A stretch of DNA of 20,215 bases from a virus, in the IMG/VR virus record IMGVR_UViG_3300028384_000087, positions 1 to 20,215 of that record; one strand, written 5' to 3'. The notes beneath the pieces are model-generated. The model searched no databases. It had not been told where the DNA came from and saw only the letters and a list, made by a program, of their open reading frames with translations. The translations under genes were made by a program, and so were the position numbers. Below are positions 7,141-15,498 of this stretch, piece after piece. Numbering within the stretch: position 1 is the stretch's first letter; each line of letters opens with the position of its first letter.

Positions 7141-7581
7141 ATGGCACAAATGGCAATGGCGGGTTTTTCCGCATTTATGCAAATTAGGGCAGGGCAAGCG
7201 CAAAAAGCGATGTATAACGCGAAAGGCGCTGAAGCCATTATACAGGGCCGCGCGAAAGCCATAGAGGCAAAGCAAAAGGGCGTAGCAGTATTGCAGCGTC
7301 TAAACGAAACACTTGCCACTACAACTGCCAGGGCAACTACAGGCGGTGGCGTAGTAAGCACACTAGCGCTTGACAATTATGCTATGAAAGAAGGCACTGG
7401 CGAATATTATACCACAAAAGACAACGCTAATATAGCTGTTGGCCAAGCTCAATTCCAAGCACAGATTTATAAAACTGCCGGCAAGCAAGCGATGTTAAAT
7501 GCTTATGCAAGCGCAGCCGGCACATTAGGACAAGGACACGCTAATCAAATGCAAGCTGGTGGATATCCTTCATTCGGATGA
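7141..7581 (+). CDS. Internal virion protein, T7 gp14-like
   Basis: This small (146 aa) Ala/Gln/Gly-rich helical protein begins MAQMAMAGFSAFMQIRAGQA. The order after the nozzle gene and before two or three large internal proteins is that of T7 gp14, gp15 and gp16. T7 gp14 is ejected first and enters the outer membrane. Visible features are an N-terminal weakly hydrophobic helix, a long amphipathic helix with several K/R-rich turns, and the segment TTTARATTGGGVVS-x-A-x-DNYAMKE typical of these proteins. It is shorter than T7 gp14 (196). The assignment rests on position and style more than on a strong motif. Confidence 0.75.
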   Translation: MAQMAMAGFSAFMQIRAGQAQKAMYNAKGAEAIIQGRAKAIEAKQKGVAVLQRLNETLATTTARATTGGGVVSTLALDNYAMKEGTGEYYTTKDNANIAVGQAQFQAQIYKTAGKQAMLNAYASAAGTLGQGHANQMQAGGYPSFG

Positions 7582-7594
7582 GGTTTAAAGTATA

Positions 7595-8482
7595 ATGGCA
7601 CGCAGACCTAGATATCAAAAAGTAGGCGTTGGATTAGACGCACCAGCCCGCACAGATTTTGCCGGGCTTCGGGAGACTGCACGCGCTGCACAAAACATTT
7701 CGGCTCAAATAGACCGCATGAGCCAGTTTGTTTATAAAGAGCAAGCCAGGGCAGCTGAGCAACGCGGGCAGCAGATGGTAGCAGATATCGGTGCGCAGCC
7801 TACTTTGCAAAAGATATCAGCTGCCGGCGGCCCATCAAACATTGAACAACGCGCTGCTTATTCAACAGCAAATCGCATTGCTGCAGCTGAAATAGAAACA
7901 CAAGCGCAGCTTGATATTGATAAAATTATAGCAGATGCGGAGGTAAACGAGCTCCCATTTAGCCAAGTGCAAGCGCAACTTAAAGATATTACCGATGGCT
8001 ACCCGGCAGCGCTATCTGATTTAGACGCGCAAACAGCTGGCATTTTGCGCCAACAGCTGCAAAGGACTTCTCAAAAAGCTGAAACTTCTTACAGCATTTT
8101 TTATAACAAGGTGCAGATTAAAGCAGCCCAGGGGCGGGCGCTGCAGGGCATAGATGTACGCAGACGCAATGTTTATAAAACAGCAGCCGGCCAAGTTTAT
8201 GATGAATTTGGCGATGTAGACGTTTCTGCTAGGGATGCTTTGGTTGATATGGAGCTGCAAAGTCTTGGTCAATATATGCGTGATTTGCAGTTTGATGAAG
8301 ATGATATCAGTAAAATTTTGATAGAAACAAAAAACCAAAGTTTCACAGAAAGCACATTGTTCGATTTTAGACAATTAAATTCACTTGATGAAAAGCGTGC
8401 TTTTATTGAAGAGCAAAGAGAAAGGCTGCCAGGCATTATTGGCGAAGAAGATGCCAGGACTTTAATGAACAGGGCAAACTAA
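7595..8482 (+). CDS. Internal virion protein (T7 gp15-like), 5' part before a frameshift
   Basis: The N-terminal part gives 295 codons, of which about 292 look native. The start MARRPRYQKVGVGLDAPART and the long helical, Gln/Ala-rich regions (ARAAEQRGQQMVADIGAQP, ADAEVNELPFSQVQAQLKDI) are typical of ejected internal proteins that form the periplasmic tube in T7 (gp15, 747 aa). The frame ends in an artificial tail after DARTLMN at 8470. The natural continuation (GKLNDQQLAALDAKV) lies in the -1 frame and runs on to 9753. With one additional base the joined protein would be 719 aa, near the gp15 length. GATGAGG upstream (7577-7583) may be the ribosome binding site. Confidence 0.8.
   Translation: MARRPRYQKVGVGLDAPARTDFAGLRETARAAQNISAQIDRMSQFVYKEQARAAEQRGQQMVADIGAQPTLQKISAAGGPSNIEQRAAYSTANRIAAAEIETQAQLDIDKIIADAEVNELPFSQVQAQLKDITDGYPAALSDLDAQTAGILRQQLQRTSQKAETSYSIFYNKVQIKAAQGRALQGIDVRRRNVYKTAAGQVYDEFGDVDVSARDALVDMELQSLGQYMRDLQFDEDDISKILIETKNQSFTESTLFDFRQLNSLDEKRAFIEEQRERLPGIIGEEDARTLMNRAN
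8468..8482 (+). other. Apparent -1 frameshift site inside the gp15-like gene
   Basis: In the first frame the codons read tta atg aac agg gca aac taa. The other frame is open upstream from 8410 and carries the obvious continuation. One extra G in GGG at 8472-8474 gives ...LMNRGKLNDQQLAALDAKV without interruption. No X-XXY-YYZ slippery heptamer is aligned with the zero frame here, so an indel or sequencing error is more likely than programmed slippage. Confidence 0.75.
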
Positions 8483-8574
8483 ATGATCAACAACTTGCAG
8501 CGCTGGATGCTAAAGTTGGCGGTTTAGGCGAATATGGCGCAGAGGCAACAGAAGATTTATCCAAGCTCAAGCGC

Positions 8575-9753
8575 ATGAGCATGGCGATGCAAGGTTTCCG
8601 GCAAATGCCGCCGACACAGCTACAGGATACAATTAACACCATGCGCACCGGCATTGCGGGCATGGGTGGTGATGGTGTCGATACATTGGAAGAGGTAGAG
8701 CTGCTAGAGCAAGCCGAAACATTGCTTTCAAATATGAACACACAAATTGCTAAAGACCCTCTGTCGCACGCTATAAAGTTAGATATTGTTTCTATGCAGC
8801 CGCTGGATATGTCTTTGCTTGGCTCACAAGACGAAGGTTTGCAGATGCAAGCTAAAGAGCAAGCAAATGCCAGGATTGGTGCGGGTTTACAGGCAGCGTC
8901 TCATTTTGGTACAGAGCCTACGTTTTTGACAGATGAAGAGGCGAAGGCGATAACTAATGTGATGGACAATGGCAATGTAGGGGAGCAAATGGCACTGCTT
9001 ACTGGCCTTTACACCATATTTGGCGAACAGCACGTTTCAGACGTTTTCGCGCAAATTAGCCAAAAGTCTCCAGAGGTAGGGCATATTGCTGGTTTGATTA
9101 TGACCGGCAACCATCAAACAGCTGCAGACGCGCTGGCTGGTATGGATATTTTGCAGCAAGGATATAAGCCGCCAGAATTTACGCCTACTAACACTGACAC
9201 AGTTTACAATGAACAACTTGCGGATGCTTTTGCATTTATGCCAGACTCTATGATTGCCGGCAAAGAGATAGCCAAAGCATTATATGCTAAGCGAGCGCAA
9301 CGAGCCGGGCTAGACCAGTTTGATGAAGCCTTGTGGAACAAAAGTATAAGTGACGCTTTTGGGCAAAGCATGGGTATGGGCGGTGTTCAAGACGTTTTTG
9401 GCAACAAGCTGCTTATGCCTTCTGATGTAGGTGCAGAACAAATAGAAACAGCATTTAACAACATGACGCCAGATGATTTATACAGAGCATCTGGAGTGAA
9501 ATTAGGCGATGAGCTTTTTAAGTTTATTTTTAAACCGGCAGAAGAGGGAATAATATTTGACTCAGATGCAGAGTTTAACAGCGATGATTTTAGGATAGTG
9601 GCTACCGGCAAGGATACATATGTTATTATGATGGGTGAACCTGGCAACACATCATCGCGGATGGTTGAAGGCGCTTATGAAGATGAAATGGGTGGCGCAG
9701 AAGGTAGCAGACGCCTAGAGATTAACATCAAAAAATTGTTGAAGATGCAATGA
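8575..9753 (+). CDS. Internal virion protein (T7 gp15-like), 3' part after the frameshift
   Basis: From its first ATG this frame gives 392 residues, but the same frame is coding from about 8471 (GKLNDQQLAALDAKVGGLGE). The ATG at 8575 has no ribosome binding site and no in-frame ATG, GTG or TTG precedes it in the native part, so it is not an independent gene. The product is helical, with repeated Ala/Gln/Met-rich stretches, and ends ...RRLEINIKKLLKMQ. Segments such as GSQDEGLQMQAKEQANARIG and EEAKAITNVMDNGNVGEQMA match the style of large podoviral internal proteins. Its TGA overlaps the start of the 1097-aa gene (ATGA), so the pair is translated in series. Confidence 0.75.
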   Translation: MSMAMQGFRQMPPTQLQDTINTMRTGIAGMGGDGVDTLEEVELLEQAETLLSNMNTQIAKDPLSHAIKLDIVSMQPLDMSLLGSQDEGLQMQAKEQANARIGAGLQAASHFGTEPTFLTDEEAKAITNVMDNGNVGEQMALLTGLYTIFGEQHVSDVFAQISQKSPEVGHIAGLIMTGNHQTAADALAGMDILQQGYKPPEFTPTNTDTVYNEQLADAFAFMPDSMIAGKEIAKALYAKRAQRAGLDQFDEALWNKSISDAFGQSMGMGGVQDVFGNKLLMPSDVGAEQIETAFNNMTPDDLYRASGVKLGDELFKFIFKPAEEGIIFDSDAEFNSDDFRIVATGKDTYVIMMGEPGNTSSRMVEGAYEDEMGGAEGSRRLEINIKKLLKMQ

Positions 9754-12700
9754 GCTTTGTATTTAAAAAAGCATCAGAGTTTGATTTAGCCCAATATCGA
9801 GGCGTTGATAAGCCAGACCCAGGATTTGTGGAAAGTTTTAGGGCTGCCAAAAAAGCTGCTGAGTTGAACGATACATCTGTTAGCGAAGCAAACGCATTAG
9901 AAGAAGTGTGGGCGCCTATTATCGAAGAGATGAACAACAGAGGCTCTGGGCAAACTTTTTACAATCCGGCCACTTCCTACAGAACAGCTATATTTGACGA
10001 GAACATACAAGAAGCTAATTATTCGAAAGCTATTGGCAGTATATTTCAAGAAATAGAAACAAACGATGAGTTTGCAGATTTGCGTGGCAAGTTCGATAGA
10101 GATACATTATTTGAGCAAGCTGCACAATTAGCCCGCGATAGCCGTCAAGATTATTTAAACACAGTACAAAACATATCAACCACATCATCTACAATCGGGC
10201 AATTCGCCGGCGGCGCTGTTGGCGTAATAGATGATCCTGTACTTGTTGGTTCAATGTTATTTGGTGGCGCAAAAGGTTTGTGGCAAATGGCTTTCCAAGA
10301 GGCAGCGTTAGGCGCCGGTTCTGAGGCTATTATACAAACTAAAGTAAAGGAATGGTATGCCAGCACTGGCCAAGAGTACACGGATGAGCAATTTTGGAAC
10401 GCTGTAAAGTTTGGTGCAGCTGCCGGTTTTGCGACACCATTTGCTTTTAGAGGTGCTGGAGAAGTTATCAACGTAGGCGGCAAAGCCGTTAACTTGACCG
10501 TAGACCAGCTAAAGTCTGGGGTAGCTGCGCTGCGCTCAGCTGGCGTTAAATCAACTTCAGAAGGCCGGCTGTTGGAACAGCTGGCAGATGATGTGCAAGC
10601 TGTTGATGAAATAAACCCGCTTGCGTCAGATGTTGAGATGCGAGCACAAGCAGAGCATCAGTCGCGCGTACAGGACGCTACAGCGGCTGTAGAGCGCAAC
10701 CAGGCGCCTACTATACCAGATGTTCCTAAAGTGCCTCCCAGGGCCGCAGAATCGGCTTATGAGGCAGATAACCTAGATGGTACTATTTACCGCTTTGACC
10801 CGGATGAGCTGCAAGTAGATGCAGAGCTTTTTCAGTTTAAGTCCGGCGGTGATGAGTTTGGTGTAACTGAGCGGTTGCAAGGCATCAAAACTTGGGATGC
10901 AGTAAAAGCCGGCCAGGTAACTGTATTTGAAAAAGCTGACGGTTCTCGCTTTATTGCAGATGGCCACCAGCGTATGGGGTTGGCCAAGCGCATCAAAGCA
11001 CAAGACCCGAGCCAGGATGTGCGCTTATATGGGCACATATTACGCGAAGTAGATGGGTATACTGAAGCTGATGCAAGAGTTATTGCAGCTGTTAAAAATA
11101 TTGCTGAAGGTACAGGAACAGCATTAGACGCAGCTAAAATACTCAAGGATGCACCAGAGCGAATTGGGGAACTCCCCCCCAAGTCTCGCTTGGTGCAGCA
11201 AGCAAATGGCCTGGTAATGCTGTCAAACAAGGCATTTGGCGCAATTATCAACAATGTTGTGCCGGCTAACTATGGGGCTATAGTAGGGCGGTTAATACCT
11301 GATGATGAGGGTATGCAAGACGCAGCTATAGCTGTTTTAAACAAAACGCAACCAGCAAATGAGTTTCAAGCAGAAAGTATTGTGCGGCAAGTTATGGACG
11401 CCGGCGCTGAAACTAGGACACAAGAAAGCTTGTTCGGCGAAGAAATAATAACAGAAAGCTATTTTGCAGAACGTGCAAAAGTATTAGACCAGGCAGTTAA
11501 GCAACTAAGCAAAGACAAAGCTGCGTTTGCAAGCCTAGTACGCAATCAACAGCGCTTGGAAGCAGAAGGCAATCAGCTAGCCCAGGCGGCAAACCAAAGG
11601 AGAGCAGAAAATGACTCCCAAGCAATCGGGCTCCTCCAGGCCCTTGCCAACAGAAAAGGGGCGCTCTCAGACGCCCTCACAGCCGCAGCCAAACAAGCCA
11701 GAGAAGCGGGCAGCTACGGACGCGCTACTGACGGATTCATCGAAGCTGTCAGACGAGCAATTCAAGAAGGCGATTTCGATAGGCTCGCGGCTGGCGATGC
11801 TGGACGCATTGTCAATGATACAGCGCAAGGCAGCCCTCGCCCGGCAGAACCAGAACCAGACGTAAGCCTGTTCGATGATCCAAAAGGCCAGGCAACGCGC
11901 GAACAAGCTGACCAATTAGAAAATGACATTAACTCTGAGATTGCTGCAGAAACAGAACAAAACATATTTGTTAGAGACGAAGGCAACCCAGAGGCTTTTA
12001 TCTCGTATGAGCTTCAGCTGAAGAAAGCGCAAGGCTTTAAGTCATTAGAAGATTTGATGCAGCGCGGCGCTAAAAACCATGAAATGCTTACAAAAGCAAT
12101 AGCAGAAGCAGCGGAAACAGTAGGCGCAAAACCTAAAGCAGCGCCATTAAAAGGCGCAGCGCGGGTGCAAGAAAAGGTGCAAGATAAATACGCTGGCGAT
12201 TTGAATAGAATAGTAGACGTTGCTAGAGGCGGTATTGATGCGCCTACTCCAGCAAGCGCTAATGATTTTGTAAATGCTTTAGCGCGCAAATTTAAGGTGT
12301 TGGATGAAGGTTGGACAGTTACGCCTGAAGGTTACTTTGACAGAAAACTGTCAGTAGTGATGCCTGATGGGCAGCTGGCAGAGGTTCAAATTTGGGCTCC
12401 GGGGCTGTTAGAGGCAAAAGAAGTCCGAGGCGGCCATAAGCTGTACGAAAAATACAGAAGCAAAGAAACACCAGAGGCCGAAAGACAAAAAGCTCTGGAA
12501 GATATGAAAGCTCTATATGGCAGTGTGGCAGATGATCTGCCAGTAGAATGGCGCGAAATTATAGGCGGTCAAAAGGAATCAGGCATTGTGCCGCCTAACC
12601 GGGCAACTAAAGAAGAGATGAGCTCTATAGAAACCTCTGGAGAGCCTTCATCATTAAGGACTTCTTTAGACGATATTGGCCTCCAGGAGCCATCAGCCCC

Positions 12701-13043
12701 TAAAGATATCATTGACCCATCATCGCCTTCTATGGCGGGGATGGACTTGTCTACTAAGAAAAATCTCATTCAAGCCTCCAAAACAAATATAGATATCGCT
12801 ACAGAAGAAGTCAAGCCGCCAGCGGGATTGATGGCTTTACTGCCTGAAGATGCGCGAGCTGAGCTGTCCAAGATGTTTGATGAAGTAGACGCATACAGAA
12901 CAGAAGAGGGTAGGATACCTATAGGCAGTGAGCTTGATGAAAATGGCAATGCGATTGCTGTTACTATGACCAGGCAAGAAATGTTAGATGAATTTGAGCA
13001 AGACAGAAAAATGTTAGATAGATTAAGGGATTGCGTCAAATGA
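9750..13043 (+). CDS. Large ejected virion protein with ParB/DdrB-like and RelA/SpoT-like domains
   Basis: This 1097-residue protein sits in the T7 gp16 position and probably enters the cell with the DNA. Residues 1-140 are helical. Residues ~147-190 and ~215-240 are Gly/Ala-rich and hydrophobic and may insert in membrane. Residues ~348-475 resemble the ParB/DdrB-like domain: a strand with YRFDPDELQVD, then FIADGHQRMGLAKR (401-414). Residues ~808-905 resemble a RelA/SpoT-type nucleotidyltransferase: KYAGDLNRIVDVARGG (D823), PEGYFDRKL (861-867), AEVQIW (E878) and GHKLYEKYR (H896). The two enzyme-like domains joined by disordered linkers recall phage polyvalent proteins. Substrates are unknown. 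No lytic transglycosylase motif is seen. Part of residues 620-705 overlaps another ORF. Confidence 0.8.
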   Translation: MSFVFKKASEFDLAQYRGVDKPDPGFVESFRAAKKAAELNDTSVSEANALEEVWAPIIEEMNNRGSGQTFYNPATSYRTAIFDENIQEANYSKAIGSIFQEIETNDEFADLRGKFDRDTLFEQAAQLARDSRQDYLNTVQNISTTSSTIGQFAGGAVGVIDDPVLVGSMLFGGAKGLWQMAFQEAALGAGSEAIIQTKVKEWYASTGQEYTDEQFWNAVKFGAAAGFATPFAFRGAGEVINVGGKAVNLTVDQLKSGVAALRSAGVKSTSEGRLLEQLADDVQAVDEINPLASDVEMRAQAEHQSRVQDATAAVERNQAPTIPDVPKVPPRAAESAYEADNLDGTIYRFDPDELQVDAELFQFKSGGDEFGVTERLQGIKTWDAVKAGQVTVFEKADGSRFIADGHQRMGLAKRIKAQDPSQDVRLYGHILREVDGYTEADARVIAAVKNIAEGTGTALDAAKILKDAPERIGELPPKSRLVQQANGLVMLSNKAFGAIINNVVPANYGAIVGRLIPDDEGMQDAAIAVLNKTQPANEFQAESIVRQVMDAGAETRTQESLFGEEIITESYFAERAKVLDQAVKQLSKDKAAFASLVRNQQRLEAEGNQLAQAANQRRAENDSQAIGLLQALANRKGALSDALTAAAKQAREAGSYGRATDGFIEAVRRAIQEGDFDRLAAGDAGRIVNDTAQGSPRPAEPEPDVSLFDDPKGQATREQADQLENDINSEIAAETEQNIFVRDEGNPEAFISYELQLKKAQGFKSLEDLMQRGAKNHEMLTKAIAEAAETVGAKPKAAPLKGAARVQEKVQDKYAGDLNRIVDVARGGIDAPTPASANDFVNALARKFKVLDEGWTVTPEGYFDRKLSVVMPDGQLAEVQIWAPGLLEAKEVRGGHKLYEKYRSKETPEAERQKALEDMKALYGSVADDLPVEWREIIGGQKESGIVPPNRATKEEMSSIETSGEPSSLRTSLDDIGLQEPSAPKDIIDPSSPSMAGMDLSTKKNLIQASKTNIDIATEEVKPPAGLMALLPEDARAELSKMFDEVDAYRTEEGRIPIGSELDENGNAIAVTMTRQEMLDEFEQDRKMLDRLRDCVK
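11596..11602 (+). promoter_or_regulatory. Ribosome binding site for an embedded ORF
   Basis: AAAGGAG lies eight bases before the ATG at 11611, inside the 1097-aa gene. It is as strong as those of the capsid-side and fibre genes and serves no start in the main frame, so its presence here needs an explanation. Confidence 0.5.
11611..11865 (+). CDS. Candidate overlapping gene inside the 1097-aa gene, unknown function
   Basis: This is an 84-residue ORF in the +1 frame relative to the host gene. The product has a Pro/Ser/Lys-rich disordered first half (MTPKQSGSSRPLPTEKGRSQ onward) and a helical second half (SDEQFKKAISIGSRLAMLDA, then LSMIQRKAALARQNQNQT). It is basic, with no signal peptide or lipobox, so it is not an Rz1-type spanin. 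Support comes from the perfect SD at 11596-11602 and from a GC-rich island that coincides with the ORF: a hand count gives about 58% GC over 11641-11880, against about 40% in 11461-11520 and 11941-12000. Against it, minus-strand frames are also open in this GC-rich stretch, so openness alone proves little. I recognise no family. Confidence 0.45.
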   Translation: MTPKQSGSSRPLPTEKGRSQTPSQPQPNKPEKRAATDALLTDSSKLSDEQFKKAISIGSRLAMLDALSMIQRKAALARQNQNQT

Positions 13044-15463
13044 GCTTAGAGCAATGTATTATTAACGCCAGACAAGAAGGCACCCTAACAGACAGCCAGG
13101 CTAACGAAGCTGGAGATTTGTTCGCGCAGCTCGAAGCAGAATACGCCACCAGGATGTCACCAGGGCAAGCAGCTGCACAAGCCGGCCAGGATACTTTCGA
13201 TGCGCTGCAATTCCAGGTTATACAGCGCAAAAGAAAAAAGCTGCTGGCCTATCAAAACTGGAAGCAGATAACCCGGCAGCTGAATGAATATAAAAATTTC
13301 AAAGGCGAAGCAGACCCGGTTGCAGCTGCGATAGCGCACTTTGTTCCTGATGAACGCGCTAAATATTCAAACCTGGAAGCTAGAACACAAGCAGTAAAGA
13401 ACGCGGCAACCCGGCAGCTGTATGATGTTTTAGGTACTTTCCGTAAAAATTTAATAGGCGGCACGCGGAAAAAGGCGAAACTGAAAGATATGGTGCGTGA
13501 AGTATTTGGAGAAGATACTGGCAATGCGCACGCTAAAGAGATGGCGGCTGCCTGGTCAAAGGCGTCTGAGTATTTGCGTCAGCGGTTCAACGCTGCCGGT
13601 GGCGCGGTTGCAAAGCGCAAAGATTGGGGACTGCCGCAATTTCACGACACACTTGCTGTGCGCAAGGTAAGCTACCAAGAATGGCGCGATTTCATTGCGC
13701 CAAAGCTGAACAGGCAAAAGATGATAGATGAACAAACTGGCGCAGCTTTTACAGAAGCCCGGTTAGAGCTGGCCTTGCGTGATGTATATGAAACAATACG
13801 CACAGATGGCATGGTTAAATTAAAGCCAGGCGGTGTGGGCCGGGGCAAATCTGTAAGCAGCCGACACACTGATCATAGATTTCTGGTATTTAATTCTGCT
13901 GATGAGTGGATGAGTTACCAGCAGCGTTTCGGCAATCCAGATGCTTTTGACACAATGATGGGCCATATCTCTACTATGAGCCGCGATATCGCAATGCTCG
14001 AAATACTAGGGCCGAACCCGCAAGCAACTATGAACTTTATGAAACAAACTATAGCCAAGCGTGCTGCCGGCGATGTTAAGATGGAAGATAAAGCACGCAA
14101 AGCAGCTAAATCTATTGATGATTTGTATGGTGTTTTATCGGGGCGCAACAATAACCCTATTGACTCATTTTGGGGCAATACATTTGCCGGTCTTAGACAG
14201 CTGTTGCAGTCAGCTCAGCTAGGCGCTGCGTCTATAGCAGCTATTACAGATGTAAACTTTCAGCGCATTGCTCGCGCATCAGCCGGGCTGCCGCAAACAA
14301 AAGTGGTTTCTGACTATCTCAAGCAAATGAACCCGCTAAGTACAGAAGAAAAAGGGCGCTTAGCCATTCGGCTTGGCCTTATTGCAGAAGGTTGGATGAG
14401 TATTGCTGCAGGGCAGCAAAGGTACGTTGGCGATATATCCGGGCCAGAGATAACTCGCCGGATAGCAGACTTTACCATGAAAGCATCGTTCCTTTCCCCA
14501 ATGACCAATGCCGGGCGCTGGTCATTCGGCATGGAGTTTTACGGCACACTGGCCGATAATGTCGGAAAAACATTCGATGAGCTAGATGATGCGCTGCGCA
14601 ACACAATGGAAAAATATGGCATTGGTTCTGATGGTTGGGATATCATGCGTTCTACAGAGCCGTATGATTGGGAAGGTGCAAAGTTTCTGCGTCCAGAAGA
14701 TGTAGAGTTTCGTGGTGACATTAGCCCGCGCCTGGCCAGAGACTTGTCCACAAAAATGATGGAGATGATTGATACTGAAATGCAGTATGCGGTGCCTTCC
14801 ACAACCACTAAAGGCAGAACAGCATTAGTAGGCGAAAGCCGCCCAGGGACTGTTGCCGGGGAGCTGACGCGCTCGTTTGCTATGTATAAAGGTTTTGGTG
14901 TTAGCCTGGTAAACTTTCACTTTGCGGATTTGCTAATAAGTACAACTGTCATGGGTGCGCTTGCACTGCAGCTTAAAGAAATGAGCAAGGGGCGCGACCC
15001 TCGCCCTATGACAGATACGGAGTTTTGGTTGGCTGCTTTTCTGCAAGGTGGCGGGCTAGGCATTTATGGTGATTTCTTGTTTTCGGATGTTAATAGATTT
15101 GATAGAGGTTTAGCAGAAACGATTGCCGGGCCTGTTGTTGGCTTTGCTAACGATGCAAAAAACCTTACGATTGGCAATTTAATTGAAGCAGCAAACGGCG
15201 AAGATACAAACATAGCATCAGAGATGATAAACTTTGCTGGCCGCTATACACCAGGTTCATCATTGTGGTATATGAGGCTGGGGCTAGAGCGCCTGGTTCT
15301 TGACCAGATGAGAATGGCCACAGACAAAAAGGCTAGGCAGAAGTTTAGAAAGCTCGAAGGGCGATATCGCAGAGACACTGGGCAGAAATATTGGTGGCGC
15401 CCAGGACGGCGCGAGCCTAGTAGAGCACCAAATATTGAGAACATTCTAGCGGAGAGACAATAA
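13040..15463 (+). CDS. Second large internal/ejected virion protein (gp16 C-terminal-type)
   Basis: This 807-residue protein starts at ATG 13040, overlapping the previous TGA (ATGA), with AAGGGA at 13025-13030. An upstream in-frame TTG at 13031 is less likely. The N-terminal 150 residues are helical and basic (QRKRKKLLAYQNWKQITRQL). Residues ~619-648 contain a hydrophobic helix (LLISTTVMGALALQ), followed by FWLAAFLQGGGLGIYGDFLF and LAETIAGPVVGFANDAKNL. The end carries GRYTPGSSLWYMRLGLERLV, then YRRDTGQKYWWRPG. This C-terminal module is widespread at the end of giant phage internal proteins and of polyvalent proteins; it probably interacts with membrane. The coupled overlap suggests that this gene and the 1097-aa gene are a split version of one ejection protein. 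Confidence 0.82.
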   Translation: MSLEQCIINARQEGTLTDSQANEAGDLFAQLEAEYATRMSPGQAAAQAGQDTFDALQFQVIQRKRKKLLAYQNWKQITRQLNEYKNFKGEADPVAAAIAHFVPDERAKYSNLEARTQAVKNAATRQLYDVLGTFRKNLIGGTRKKAKLKDMVREVFGEDTGNAHAKEMAAAWSKASEYLRQRFNAAGGAVAKRKDWGLPQFHDTLAVRKVSYQEWRDFIAPKLNRQKMIDEQTGAAFTEARLELALRDVYETIRTDGMVKLKPGGVGRGKSVSSRHTDHRFLVFNSADEWMSYQQRFGNPDAFDTMMGHISTMSRDIAMLEILGPNPQATMNFMKQTIAKRAAGDVKMEDKARKAAKSIDDLYGVLSGRNNNPIDSFWGNTFAGLRQLLQSAQLGAASIAAITDVNFQRIARASAGLPQTKVVSDYLKQMNPLSTEEKGRLAIRLGLIAEGWMSIAAGQQRYVGDISGPEITRRIADFTMKASFLSPMTNAGRWSFGMEFYGTLADNVGKTFDELDDALRNTMEKYGIGSDGWDIMRSTEPYDWEGAKFLRPEDVEFRGDISPRLARDLSTKMMEMIDTEMQYAVPSTTTKGRTALVGESRPGTVAGELTRSFAMYKGFGVSLVNFHFADLLISTTVMGALALQLKEMSKGRDPRPMTDTEFWLAAFLQGGGLGIYGDFLFSDVNRFDRGLAETIAGPVVGFANDAKNLTIGNLIEAANGEDTNIASEMINFAGRYTPGSSLWYMRLGLERLVLDQMRMATDKKARQKFRKLEGRYRRDTGQKYWWRPGRREPSRAPNIENILAERQ

Positions 15464-15466
15464 ATG

Positions 15467-15475
15467 TGGTATATT
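15467..15475 (+). promoter_or_regulatory. Weak extended -10-like element before the fibre gene
   Basis: TGG followed by TATATT (15470-15475) resembles an extended -10 box (TGn-TATAAT) in the 35-base gap before the tail-fibre gene. No -35 box exists at normal spacing. It may be chance in an AT-rich gap. Confidence 0.15.
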
Positions 15476-15498
15476 CACACCCATAAAGGAGATATTTA

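Noticed and set aside
8462-8482. Programmed -1 ribosomal frameshift
   Set aside because: No in-frame X-XXY-YYZ slippery heptamer at the switch and no clear downstream stem; a missing G is simpler. Kept open only as a test.
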